From Hyphomicrobiales bacterium (lineage in GTDB: Bacteria > Pseudomonadota > Alphaproteobacteria > Rhizobiales > Rhizobiaceae): a stretch of 64,000 nucleotides of DNA. This document shows, piece after piece, positions 52,598-61,448 of this stretch. The position numbers and the translations under genes were made by a program. Where the stretch lies: assembly GCA_900471525.1 (NCBI GenBank), contig UCEZ01000026.1, positions 62,001 through 126,000 on the forward strand, given 5' to 3'. The notes below the pieces were generated by a model. It worked only from the letters and a program-made list of their open reading frames with translations. It had not been told where the DNA came from and made no database searches. Positions within the stretch are counted from its first letter, which is position 1. Each line of letters begins with the position of its first letter.

Positions 52598-53613
52598 AGC
52601 TGAGAACTCTTTTCCCACTGCAGGCGAACTATTGAGCTTTCGAGAAGCGTCCTTGCTGTCCACTCTTCGATCGTTCTTTTGATGTCCGAACCGGTGCCTT
52701 GGGCAGCACCAGATACCAACGCATTGAGTAGGGGGAAGCTGAGTGGGCCGGCTCGAACCATTTCATCCTTACCGACGGCGTCGGCTAGATTTTGACGATG
52801 TTCCCCAAGGTTTTCCAACAACTCTGACAGGGAAACGGGAGCTGCTACCTGAAGGGCGCGAAAAACCAGGTTACGATGAGCCTCACCCGGAAGTGTGCGC
52901 ATCATCCCACCTAGTTCATATCCCGCAGCTATGGCGGCTACATACGGCGGAAGGCAAGAAAGCGGTTTTCTAAACGTCGTGCTTGCTCCAGCAAGTATCC
53001 ACCAAAGGATGTCGATCTCCTCGCGGTCAAGTGCCGCGTTATAACGAAGCGCGTCAATTGTCGCCTGTGTCGCGGCCGTGAACTTCGCGCTTTCGATTGG
53101 ACCATCGCTCAGTGTTTTAAAAGGTGAAACCGCGCGACGCTCCCTAAGTTCTAAGCCAGAACCCATGATCCTCAGTCGTGCAGCCTCGATAAGCTCTAGG
53201 CGAAGCCGCTCGACTTTAGGCTCAGCTGAAGACGGAAGAAAAGATAACGCGGACCAAACACTCATGGCATAGAGATCGACGATCGCAAGGCGTTCATTTA
53301 CCTTCGAAGGACTTGCTATCACCTCGCTGAGAGCCAATAAGCCACATGTGCCAATTTCTAATTCGTGTTCAGCGGCTACGAATGATGCGCTTTGCTTTTT
53401 GATCGCTGCCGCGATGCGATCCCGTTCGGATCCTGCGGAAATGCCATCAACGGACAAGGCATCGAGAATTGATTCTGACGCAGCGATTATAAGGTTCGTT
53501 GTTTTGATTTTTCCGTATTGAGTCGCCAAATCACGAACAGCAGCTTCCCTCTTCATCACGAAATCATCGGAGGGGTTAAGTTCAAAAATCCTAATGTGCT
53601 CGCCGACGTTCAT
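52594..53613 (-). CDS. All-helical GASH-like protein of the GTPase operon
   Basis: A 339-residue, almost wholly alpha-helical soluble protein without catalytic motifs. Size, composition and position next to two GTPase-like genes fit the GTPase-associated system helical (GASH) domain that I recall from conflict-system descriptions; the match is by context more than by motif. The gene starts 4 bp after the metallophosphoesterase stop and overlaps the second GTPase gene. Confidence 0.55.
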   Translation of the reverse strand: MNVGEHIRIFELNPSDDFVMKREAAVRDLATQYGKIKTTNLIIAASESILDALSVDGISAGSERDRIAAAIKKQSASFVAAEHELEIGTCGLLALSEVIASPSKVNERLAIVDLYAMSVWSALSFLPSSAEPKVERLRLELIEAARLRIMGSGLELRERRAVSPFKTLSDGPIESAKFTAATQATIDALRYNAALDREEIDILWWILAGASTTFRKPLSCLPPYVAAIAAGYELGGMMRTLPGEAHRNLVFRALQVAAPVSLSELLENLGEHRQNLADAVGKDEMVRAGPLSFPLLNALVSGAAQGTGSDIKRTIEEWTARTLLESSIVRLQWEKSSQL

Positions 53614-53617
53614 GGAC

Positions 53618-54955
53618 TTACAATTTCCTTTCGCTCATTGCCTCTATAGCCGATTTGACCGCTGCATCGAGTGCCTCGTAATGACCCTCCTTGACTAACT
53701 TCTCAAAAGCTCGCCTTTCAATCGCTTGCGTGAGATTGGCTTGAAGGGTTGCCGGGATAGCTCCAAGGTCAATTAGAATTTTAAGCCGTTGAACAGGCGT
53801 AAGGTCACGGAAAAAGCGAAGAAGGAGCAAAGGATAGTTCTCCGCCATGGGGTGGCCTCCTTCCTTCTCGCTCGCCGCGGCTTCAACTGAGGTCGGGATT
53901 ATAACGACTTCAGTTTCGCCAATCGGGTTTGTAAAGGGGAGAGATGCGTTTTTGGGCCTCTGGTCTCCCCTGAAATTTGGACAACCCAAGGTGAAAGTAG
54001 GCTTTGATCCTCCGAGCCGGACGTCGTCCGCAGCGAATTTGGTTGATTTTCTATCCCAGGCCCGGGGGTGTACGGTGACAGCCAGGCCGTCTTGCTTCTC
54101 GTCCCAGTCGAATTCCAACACATTGTAAGTGAACGTGAATTTGTCGTCGGAGTCGGGCGGCACGGTTGCGCCCGACGCAAGCATCATCAGCTCGCATCCG
54201 TCCTCCACGTTGATGATTTTCAAGGAAGGGTCATGCTCGTGCCCCGAAATAAAAACCCGCGCTCTGCTTTCAATATATGTCTTCGCTTCCTCACCATCTT
54301 GAAGCCAGTCAAGCGGATGATGACAGAGCACAATGATCTCTTCACCGGGATTTTTGGGCAGCACTCGTTGCCTCGCTCCCAATATCAGCTTACCCTTCTC
54401 ATCCTTCTTAGAGCAGATAAGTGCAGAGTTAACCCTGACAAAGCGAATGAATCTTCCTTTGGCAAGCTCCGCTACACGCTCTTCGGCCAAGCCACCCGTC
54501 GTATCGAGTGGGCAGCGATATGCCTCAGCGAATGGCTGATACCAGCGAAAACGTCTATATAACAGCGCCCGATCAGCTTCCGCCTCAAGGAAGCGGTCAA
54601 GCGCCACTTCACCTTTGTCCATGATTTCGGAGATCATCATCTCAGTGGCGCTGGTAATTTCTTTTCGATCAACATCGTGATTGCCAGGAACAACTTGGAT
54701 ATCGGTTATTGCACAGCCCGCAGCTCCGGCAACTTTATCGAGCCACGCCGCAGCGTTGTTATATTCCTCAGCCGTTCCGCCGTATGCGGTGTCCCCGGTG
54801 ACAATAATTCCTGCCGCGCGACCATCAGGTAATCCCGAACAGACCTCCATGACGTCCTCGATAAGCCGCGCCTTAACGTCGTCGTGGATTTTTAGTTTGC
54901 CGCCCCTCTCTTGGCCAAAATGTATGTCTGACAAGTGAACGAAGGCGATACTCAT
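53618..54955 (-). CDS. Calcineurin-like metallophosphoesterase with helical C-terminal domain; putative effector
   Basis: A 445-residue enzyme. All metallophosphoesterase motifs are seen: HLSDIHFG (about 7-14), IVTGDTAYGG (about 55-64), VVPGNHDVDRKE (about 87-98), VLCHHPLDWL (about 208) and ISGHEHDP (about 233). So it should be catalytically competent, cleaving a phosphodiester in DNA, RNA or a nucleotide. About 80 C-terminal residues form a separate amphipathic helical domain (LTPVQRLKILIDLGAIP and after) of adaptor-like size, possibly docking to the other operon proteins. ATG 54955 follows GAGAGGTTGGGA; a longer frame begins 93 bp upstream. First gene of the operon. Confidence 0.8.
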   Translation of the reverse strand: MSIAFVHLSDIHFGQERGGKLKIHDDVKARLIEDVMEVCSGLPDGRAAGIIVTGDTAYGGTAEEYNNAAAWLDKVAGAAGCAITDIQVVPGNHDVDRKEITSATEMMISEIMDKGEVALDRFLEAEADRALLYRRFRWYQPFAEAYRCPLDTTGGLAEERVAELAKGRFIRFVRVNSALICSKKDEKGKLILGARQRVLPKNPGEEIIVLCHHPLDWLQDGEEAKTYIESRARVFISGHEHDPSLKIINVEDGCELMMLASGATVPPDSDDKFTFTYNVLEFDWDEKQDGLAVTVHPRAWDRKSTKFAADDVRLGGSKPTFTLGCPNFRGDQRPKNASLPFTNPIGETEVVIIPTSVEAAASEKEGGHPMAENYPLLLLRFFRDLTPVQRLKILIDLGAIPATLQANLTQAIERRAFEKLVKEGHYEALDAAVKSAIEAMSERKL

Positions 54956-55120
54956 TCCCAACCTCTCGATGAAACAGCTCTCGTCGGCAGCGATGAGCAT
55001 CTTTGGCCAAAGATGCATATATCTGCGTAAAATTCCGAGAAACAACATAGTAAATCGTTTTAATCGCGTTGGAGTAGAATTTCTTGTGGATGCCCTCCAT
55101 TGATTGATCTCTTATATTAC

Positions 55121-56221
55121 TTAGAGCATTCCCCACGCCCGAAACCTTCTCCTCCCCGTCATCTCTCTCAGTGGCAGCTGCGCCGCCAGATGCCGCGCCC
55201 CTTGCGCGGTGACACCAAGCTCCCGGGCGATCAAGTTCGCCGAGACGATGGGCCGCGCCACGACCAGATCGACGAGGCGCGGCAGCTTCGAATTCACGCT
55301 CCTGGCTGACGTCTGTCGTTGGAGTTGCTGCCGGGCCAAAAGGATGCGGTCATGTTCTTTCATCCCCAGTTCGGCGGCTGCTGAAAACGCCTCGAGCATC
55401 GCCATCATCCGCTTCATCTGGTTTCCGCCATGCCGCCGTTCCCGTCGCACGCTGCGCAGCCCGATATTGAGGGCCGGCAGATGGGTCGGCGTCGTGCCGT
55501 CGCGGCGCAGAAGTGAGGCGACAAGTTGGCGGCCGAGTTCGGTGCGATGCTGAAGCACCTCAGTTGTGCTCCAGGCATCGAGCAGAATTGCCGCGCGCAT
55601 CACCGGTGATAGACCTTCGGTCTCGCTCAGGACCCGGCGCCATTGATCGAGCCGCTCATCTTCGTCCCAGTCGGCCTCATAAACCAGCGGATCGCGCTCG
55701 ACAGCTTGCCGGACGTTGGCCGATCCGTCGAGAACTACAGTGCTGCGCGCCAGCACCGCATCGATCTCGGCAAAGTCATCGTCATGATCCCAACCGCCTT
55801 GTGCGAAGTCGTCATCATCTGTGTCGGCCAAGAGCGGCAAATTCGGCGTGGATAGACCGGGATCGTCCCCGCCCCCTCCCCTGCCCCGCAGCCGGGCAAC
55901 GCCGGCGGCACTCAGAGCCCATTCGGTCGGATGCGCAAAAATCTGGCGGCGGGCGCGCAAGATGGAATGGGCGATGGTCAGTTCGTGGGTCGGTGTCCGG
56001 ATGTCGAGGCGGGCGTCGTGCAGGACGAGATCCTCGAGGTGGACGAGTTTGCCATCGACCCACAGGGACGCGATGGCATCGGCAAAGTCCTGCCGCTCGA
56101 GAAAGCCGTCGCGGATAGGTGAGCGGGCGATGCGCTCGTCGAGTCGTGCCAACGCCTCGCCGGCCTGGGCGGCCGGTAGATTTAACGCTTGCAGATCGAT
56201 TTTTTCGATATCATAAACCAT
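55121..56221 (-). CDS. RHE_PE00001-type protein (DUF1612 plus C-terminal HTH)
   Basis: A 366-residue protein of a family common on rhizobial replicons. The N-terminal half (to about 110) includes SPIRDGFLERQDFADAIASLWVDGK. An acidic, low-complexity spacer (DTDDDDFAQGGWDHDDD, about 133-150) follows. The DUF1612 region has SPVMRAAILLDAWS (about 205) and a C-terminal helix-turn-helix ends in NLIARELGVTAQGARHL (about 335-351). A DNA-related regulatory role is likely but the function is not established. Just upstream is an inverted repeat (56304-56338) it might bind. Confidence 0.85.
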   Translation of the reverse strand: MVYDIEKIDLQALNLPAAQAGEALARLDERIARSPIRDGFLERQDFADAIASLWVDGKLVHLEDLVLHDARLDIRTPTHELTIAHSILRARRQIFAHPTEWALSAAGVARLRGRGGGGDDPGLSTPNLPLLADTDDDDFAQGGWDHDDDFAEIDAVLARSTVVLDGSANVRQAVERDPLVYEADWDEDERLDQWRRVLSETEGLSPVMRAAILLDAWSTTEVLQHRTELGRQLVASLLRRDGTTPTHLPALNIGLRSVRRERRHGGNQMKRMMAMLEAFSAAAELGMKEHDRILLARQQLQRQTSARSVNSKLPRLVDLVVARPIVSANLIARELGVTAQGARHLAAQLPLREMTGRRRFRAWGML

Positions 56222-56303
56222 TGAATTTAATATGATGGCAATCTTTTACGAAAGCAATCTTCATATCTACTAGCGTCATAGATTGTTATCTGTTGCCGAC
56301 GCA

Positions 56304-56338
56304 ATCACTATCGATAGTATTCAAGTATCGATAGTGAT
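56304..56338. repeat. 13-bp perfect inverted repeat (ATCACTATCGATA / TATCGATAGTGAT)
   Basis: Arms 56304-56316 and 56326-56338 with a 9-bp spacer. It lies about 85 bp upstream of the RHE_PE00001-type gene and 400 bp upstream of the serine recombinase. It is a candidate operator or resolution half-site pair. Confidence 0.75.
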
Positions 56339-56378
56339 GGATTTTGAGACGCAAAACCGGTTGTCGGTCGCCCTGGAT

Positions 56379-56409
56379 GACCGGAAACGCCTGGTTTTCC
56401 GGTCTTTTT
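56379..56409 (+). terminator. Rho-independent terminator-like stem-loop
   Basis: GACCGGAAA (56379-56387) pairs perfectly with TTTCCGGTC (56396-56404) over an 8-nt loop and is followed by TTTTT, the form of an intrinsic terminator reading rightward. No plus-strand gene ends just before it. Confidence 0.6.
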
Positions 56410-56741
56410 GGCAGATTTCGGCTAGGATCGGTGGAACGGTAGCTGCTCCGCGGGCCGCTCACGGCGGTCCTGGCATTCGGCCATGATGCGACTTCCCTCA
56501 TCATTGTTCTGCTTAGCCGACCGTTCTTGCCCCTCCCCTCCTCCGATCTCCTTATTTTCAGGCATTTACGCCCCAGATGCCGCCAGGGCGCGTTTCACGC
56601 TGGTTACGGCCGGATGCCCGTTCGAGGTCGCATTTCGAGTCTGGTGGGGCTGCATTTTGACCATAAAACACGCTTGCAACTGGTCATTTTCTCACGCATT
56701 CATTATCTGTACAAAGCACCCGAAAAGCGCGCGAGAAAACC

Positions 56742-57659
56742 ATGGCAAAACGGCAAGTCGCCAATCCGTCGCCGGCCGCAAAACGTCTTATCGGCTACGC
56801 GCGTGTCTCGACCGAAGATCAGGTGCATGACGCACAGATGGACGAGCTGCGTGCCGCCGGCTGTGAGAGGATATTTCAGGAGCATGGCTCAGGGGCATCG
56901 CGGGCGCGACCAGTTCTGACCAGGCTGCTCGGAGACCTCACCGCCGGTGACGTGTTGGTCGTCGTACGGCTGGATCGCCTTGCCCGGTCTGTGAGCCACC
57001 TTCTGCAAGTGATCGAGGATCTCGAAGAGCGCGGCGTCCATTTCAGGTCGATCCGCGATCCAATCGATACGTCCACACCACAGGGCATGTTTTCGCTCCA
57101 GGTCCTTGGTGCCGTCGCGCAGCTCGAGCGTGCGTTGATCGCTGAGCGAACCAAAGCTGGTATCAAAGCAGCAAAAGCCCGCGGCAAGCTACCGGGAAAC
57201 CCTGGACTTCGTGAGCGGCGGCCGGAAGCCATCAAAGCGGTGTCGAAGGCCCGGGAAAAACTCTATCTCGACGAACTGATCTCCACTGCCCAGACTTGGC
57301 TCCCGACCGTTCGGCAACTTCGCCCAAAGCATAGCTGGGACAACGTCGTGCGGGTTCTCAATCGCCGGGGCCATGACTGGACGGTGGAAAGGCTACGTCG
57401 GGCCGTGCATCGCATGGTCCGCGAAAAGTTGGCCGAGCCTGAGCTACTGGTCCGCTCTCCACGCCGCGCGCCACAAGATCACCTCATGAAGCTTGTCGCA
57501 GCGATTGCCATTGCCGATCCCGGCCTGTCGCTGCGCGACATTGCCAGCCAGCTTGATCAGATGGGAGAGCGACCGGCGCGCGGGGGACGCAAATGGCAGC
57601 CATCATCCGTTCGCAACTTGCTGGATGAGGCGCATCGGTTCGGCCTCATCCGTCATTGA
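56742..57659 (+). CDS. Serine recombinase (resolvase family)
   Basis: A 305-residue resolvase/invertase. The catalytic domain begins LIGYARVSTEDQVHDAQ with Ser in RVST near residue 23, then VVVRLDRLARSVSHL (about 75-89) with the active-site arginines and the long helix GAVAQLERALIAERTKAGIKAAKARG. A C-terminal helical extension of about 140 residues is longer than in Tn3-type resolvases. The gene is convergent with, and overlaps, the tniQ end, so it is probably the resolution enzyme of the tni transposon (TniR-like role). Confidence 0.9.
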   Translation: MAKRQVANPSPAAKRLIGYARVSTEDQVHDAQMDELRAAGCERIFQEHGSGASRARPVLTRLLGDLTAGDVLVVVRLDRLARSVSHLLQVIEDLEERGVHFRSIRDPIDTSTPQGMFSLQVLGAVAQLERALIAERTKAGIKAAKARGKLPGNPGLRERRPEAIKAVSKAREKLYLDELISTAQTWLPTVRQLRPKHSWDNVVRVLNRRGHDWTVERLRRAVHRMVREKLAEPELLVRSPRRAPQDHLMKLVAAIAIADPGLSLRDIASQLDQMGERPARGGRKWQPSSVRNLLDEAHRFGLIRH

Positions 57660-58709
57660 GGGCACGTAGCATCAATTTCCCGATTGCGCGATTTCTCGCC
57701 CTGCCTGATTTCGGCGGCAGAGAACTCCAGCCTTGGCTTTCAACAATACCGCGGGCGAGCTGTCGGTATTCGGTTTCGGAGCGGAGTTTCACGGCTGAAG
57801 TCATCTGCATTTGTCGAGGGGCTTGGAGATCTGGGGCGGTATGCCCGCGCTCGAATTGTCCAAAGGCGTTGCAAGCGGAAGACGGAAGTCGTGGCCTTTC
57901 ATTGACTAGCCCGAAGAGCAGTTCTGTGATCGCCGCAATCGTCACTGCACGCCATGCTGGTGAGAGGCTCATCAGCGGCGCAATGCCCATGGATGCCGAC
58001 GAACGTCGGCCATAGGGTAGCGGCAGCCCCAGCGCGGTGATGTAGGGGGCTCCGTCAGAAGTCCGCACCCAGAAGAAGCGACTTGCCTTGGTGACAAGAT
58101 CAAGCTCCGGTCCGCCTTTGGCGATGGCGTCGCGGATCACCTCACCTACCTTGGCTATCTCAGCTTGATCGCGTCGCTGAAAACCCCGCGCCGAGACGAC
58201 TGCCCCACAATAACGGCAAAACAGCCTGACAACGCCGGCGGGTGTCTGCCGAAACTGAACAAACCGCTGCGAAAACACCGAGCACAGTTATTCTCGAGGC
58301 CGATTCCGTGTCGAGGACAGACCACTGCTTCGACGCCTGCCCACCATCGCCGGCAATAGTGGTCCCTCCCCTCTTCGGCATCCTCATCAAGGCACAAAGG
58401 ACAAACGCCTCTGTCCATTGGGTCGCTCACGAAAGAAGTCTTGGGCCGGCGGGCGCCTCGTAGTGAAAGTCGGTCCAGATCGCCTTCACGGATGCGACAG
58501 GCGCGTGCCCAAAGCCGAATTGCAGCTTGATTGGGATGGAGGCCGCGGCTGAAGAAGTCTTGGTTTTGGCCACGAGGCGACCCGGATATCCAGCTTTCAA
58601 CTTGTGGGGGCGAGGTGGAATAATGGCTTGCGGCCCGCCAGTGCCAACAACTGAGGAGTTCGTCGTCACAGGGACGAGGTGCGACGGCAAGGAGCCGCAC
58701 CTGCCTCAT
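57646..58709 (-). pseudogene. tniQ: TniQ-family protein, frameshifted
   Basis: The frame from 58709 gives a TniQ/TnsD N-terminal half, with CPLCLDEDAEEGRDHYCRRWW and VVCPRHGIGLENNCARC zinc-ribbon segments. The continuation (RLFCRYCGAVVSARG and the helical C-terminal part, to 57646) is in another frame. The switch lies near 58265-58275, in the tetra-T of GTGTTTTCG, and restores the C-x2-C pairing when one base is adjusted. Target-selector proteins of this family need both halves, so the transposon may be inactive unless this is a base-calling error. It overlaps the tniB stop (TGATG). Confidence 0.75.
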
Positions 58710-59623
58710 CAGCTTGCCTGCCGCTGTAGGCGGCGTTCCGATCGCCGTGCCATGGCGACCAGTGGCAGCACGAGGTTGTCACCATCGAAACTGTCCAGTT
58801 TGATTGCCTCCGCCCCAGTCCGGACCGCTTCAACTGCAACGGTCTCGATGAGCCGAAAGATCCGGACCGTGACGCCGTCGGTCATGTCCAGCACCTTGCG
58901 CCGAACCGCCGCAGAGCCAAGCTGCGACGGCTCGCGCAAAGGGAGGATGCTCCCAAGGCTTGCGAGCAGTTGAGCAAGCGGCTGCGTATTGAACCAGCGC
59001 TTGAGGTGAAAGGCCTCGAACCGCTCCGCAAGCTGCGGATCCGTCAACAACGCCTGGCGGGCCAGATCCGTGCCAGCGCAAATCAGCGGAACTTTCAGGT
59101 CATTTGCGAGAAAGCGGATGACGTTGAGGAAGATCCGTTGCTGCCGATAGGTCCCAGTCAGCATGGCGTGGATTTCATCGATGATCAGCATCCGCACCCC
59201 CATCTTGCGCATCAAGGTGCGGCAAGTGTTCTTCAGACGGAACGTTGCATCTCCTCCCGGACCAGGCGCGCTCATCGCATTGAGAAGCTCGCCATAGACG
59301 TCGCGCTCAACAGGTTCGGCAGGCATCTGCATTGCCACGACCGGCATGGTCGTCACCCCCGTCCCGCGATCGAAAGTGGGTTGGTGATCGCGAAGAAACT
59401 TTCGGATGATCTTGGTCTTTCCCATCCCGGTATCGCCGTAGAGGAGCAGACATGGCATTCGGTCTCGCGGCGGATAGGAGAGCAAATCCTCAAGCCGCGC
59501 CAACGCTGCCCTCGCATCGGCCGTTTCCAACCAACGATCTGCCCGGATCCAGGCGACCCGTTCTTCGATCCCCATGTCAGCATACTGTTGATACAGCGGC
59601 TGCAGATGGCGGTATTCCGTCAT
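58709..59623 (-). CDS. tniB: TniB-type AAA ATPase
   Basis: A 304-residue ATPase that activates the transposase at target DNA. Walker A LLLYGDTGMGKTKIIRKF is near residues 58-75 and Walker B RMLIIDEIHAM near 146-156. ATG 59623 overlaps the tniA stop (ATGA) and follows GAGGAG; an alternative ATG lies 6 bp upstream. It is the second gene of the tniA-tniB-tniQ operon and looks intact. Confidence 0.92.
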   Translation of the reverse strand: MTEYRHLQPLYQQYADMGIEERVAWIRADRWLETADARAALARLEDLLSYPPRDRMPCLLLYGDTGMGKTKIIRKFLRDHQPTFDRGTGVTTMPVVAMQMPAEPVERDVYGELLNAMSAPGPGGDATFRLKNTCRTLMRKMGVRMLIIDEIHAMLTGTYRQQRIFLNVIRFLANDLKVPLICAGTDLARQALLTDPQLAERFEAFHLKRWFNTQPLAQLLASLGSILPLREPSQLGSAAVRRKVLDMTDGVTVRIFRLIETVAVEAVRTGAEAIKLDSFDGDNLVLPLVAMARRSERRLQRQAS

Positions 59624-61257
59624 GACCACTCCTCTACCGACAGCGGGGACAGATTGAGGAATTCGCTCTCATAGTCATCATTCGTCGTTCCGATCGTATG
59701 TCGCTCGGTGGCGGCCAACGCTCGCGCCTGCCTCTCCACTCCTCGACGCATACTGCGTGTCTGACGGCCGGCCATTTCAACGATCTGCCTCTGGGCTTCG
59801 ATGGTCTCGAAAATCAGGTGTTCATCGACCGATTTAAGTCCACGTGCTCTCAAGGCGGCAACTGCCTGTCGATGCTCCCCGAGCGTGATCCGTGGTCGGC
59901 CGAGGTTTGCAAACCGAACCGGCCAGCTTTCGCCGTCCGGCCCATCGACGAACACGCATGAAATATCCCGGGGATCGTAGCGAACCCGCATTTTGTCCGG
60001 CGCACCAGTCCAGGGGCTCAGGACATCGTCCCAATATTTAAGGCCGAAAAGATGCAATCCGTCTCGGCGGATGGCGCGCTCCTCGAAGGGAAGGAAATCG
60101 AGGACGAAACGGTGTTCGTCATTGGGGAGCCACAAACGTTCATGGCGTGCGAGAACGGCATCCTCCCAAGCCAGACGAGGCGGAATCTTCAGCGCACGGT
60201 GAATATCGGCGTGATAGCGTCCGACAATCTCGAGGGTCAACCACCGCTCCAGCTCGTCAAAGGTCATGACCGCATGCTTTTGCGGATCATAATCGCCGCG
60301 AGAGGCGATATCACTCGACGTTGAGCCGGGCAGGAAATGAACTGCTCCCATCATAGTGCCGATAAGCCGCTCGATGTGACCGCCGTAATGTGGTCGGGCA
60401 ACGGGCCGGTGAATGAGATTGATGCCATGCTCAGCCACGCCCCATGCGAGGGCCCTTCCCCGGAACTCCCGAGCATTATCCAGATGAATGGTAGTGGGTA
60501 GGCCGTAGACTGGCCAGTCGCCTATCACATTTTGCTCAGCAAGCCACGGCGTCTTCGGTAAAACCATGTGCCGGATGGCTAAGGCCACGGATGTTGACGA
60601 TGGATGTTCGAGGCTCAGATAAAAGCCGGCCACCATGCGGCTGGCGATGTCGATTGCCAAGGTCAGCCAGGGACGCTGTAGCGGTTGGCGGTTTACAGCA
60701 TCAACGACGAAAAGATCGACCAACGTGTGATCGATCTGCACAATCTCCATCGCATGCTCTGCCGAATATTCACCGACGACGGCGGAGAAGCGCTGACGTG
60801 CGGCCGCTGCGCCCTCTCGGGCTTTGGTCAGCTTTTGCCGGTCGGCCTGATCGATGCGAACCTTCACTGCCTTCCAGGAGGGGGCCGGCAGGTTTCGCTC
60901 GCGGCAAACCAATCGAACATGGTCGTGGACGGCGGTGATTGTCGGGCGCTCGCGGCGGCAATGGGTTTCTTGGATGGCGTGCGTGACGGCCGCTTCTTGT
61001 TTTGGAGATAGCAACCGCCTCCCCTTCTCGGGGCCGGGCGTCTCGTCTAATAGCGAACTTGTGACGGGCTTTCGTCGGAATTGGCTAAGTAACTGATATA
61101 ATCTCGATGGTTTGAGACCCAATTGCCTGCAGGCGGAAGATCTCTCCGAGACGCTCAGCGCCCCGCCGAAAGCGAGAGGACGAATGACTGCCTCGCGAGC
61201 CAAGGCCTTCTGCCAAGCCGTCTCGCTGATAAGCGTCCCATTGGGTGTCTGCGCCAT
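59620..61257 (-). CDS. tniA: TniA-type DDE transposase (Mu/integrase fold)
   Basis: A 545-residue transposase. An N-terminal DNA-binding region (SERSSACRQLGLKPSRLYQLLSQF, about 37-60) precedes the rve-like core. The DDE triad is at Asp176 (VQIDHTLVD), Asp260 (TIHLDNAREFRG) and Glu296 (HYGGHIERLIGTMMG), followed by a Mu-type C-terminal domain. ATG 61257 has GGGAGGTCTCA upstream, better than the frame opening at 61296. First gene of the operon and complete. Confidence 0.93.
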   Translation of the reverse strand: MAQTPNGTLISETAWQKALAREAVIRPLAFGGALSVSERSSACRQLGLKPSRLYQLLSQFRRKPVTSSLLDETPGPEKGRRLLSPKQEAAVTHAIQETHCRRERPTITAVHDHVRLVCRERNLPAPSWKAVKVRIDQADRQKLTKAREGAAAARQRFSAVVGEYSAEHAMEIVQIDHTLVDLFVVDAVNRQPLQRPWLTLAIDIASRMVAGFYLSLEHPSSTSVALAIRHMVLPKTPWLAEQNVIGDWPVYGLPTTIHLDNAREFRGRALAWGVAEHGINLIHRPVARPHYGGHIERLIGTMMGAVHFLPGSTSSDIASRGDYDPQKHAVMTFDELERWLTLEIVGRYHADIHRALKIPPRLAWEDAVLARHERLWLPNDEHRFVLDFLPFEERAIRRDGLHLFGLKYWDDVLSPWTGAPDKMRVRYDPRDISCVFVDGPDGESWPVRFANLGRPRITLGEHRQAVAALRARGLKSVDEHLIFETIEAQRQIVEMAGRQTRSMRRGVERQARALAATERHTIGTTNDDYESEFLNLSPLSVEEWS

Positions 61258-61448
61258 TGAGACCTCCCAGGCGAAAATCCGCTTGGCCACTATCAATCGC
61301 TACTGATCTCAGAATGCTCGCTAAGCATGACAACTGGAAGACGCTGCGTCGTGGTATATTTCTCCCCTTACGACAGGACTGCTTTCGGCACCTTTGCGGA
61401 CATCACTGGTTGCGTCGTTCAAGTTTCGCGATCAAGTCAGCACGACGC

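Larger units (their letters stand above)
56222..56741. other. Intergenic region with palindrome and terminator
   Basis: No gene is seen. It holds the 13-bp inverted repeat and the stem-loop listed separately and must include the promoters for the RHE_PE00001-type gene and the serine recombinase. It may also contain the recombinase's res site. Confidence 0.4.
56742..61375. mobile_element. tni-type (Tn5053/Tn402-like) transposition module
   Basis: The set serine recombinase, tniQ, tniB and tniA is the Tn5053/Tn402 composition. The right end may be at 61375, where the minus strand reads TGTCGTAAGGGG; a TGTC-type beginning fits the family, but no matching left end was found, so the borders are provisional and cargo genes to the left could belong. 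Confidence 0.5.
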
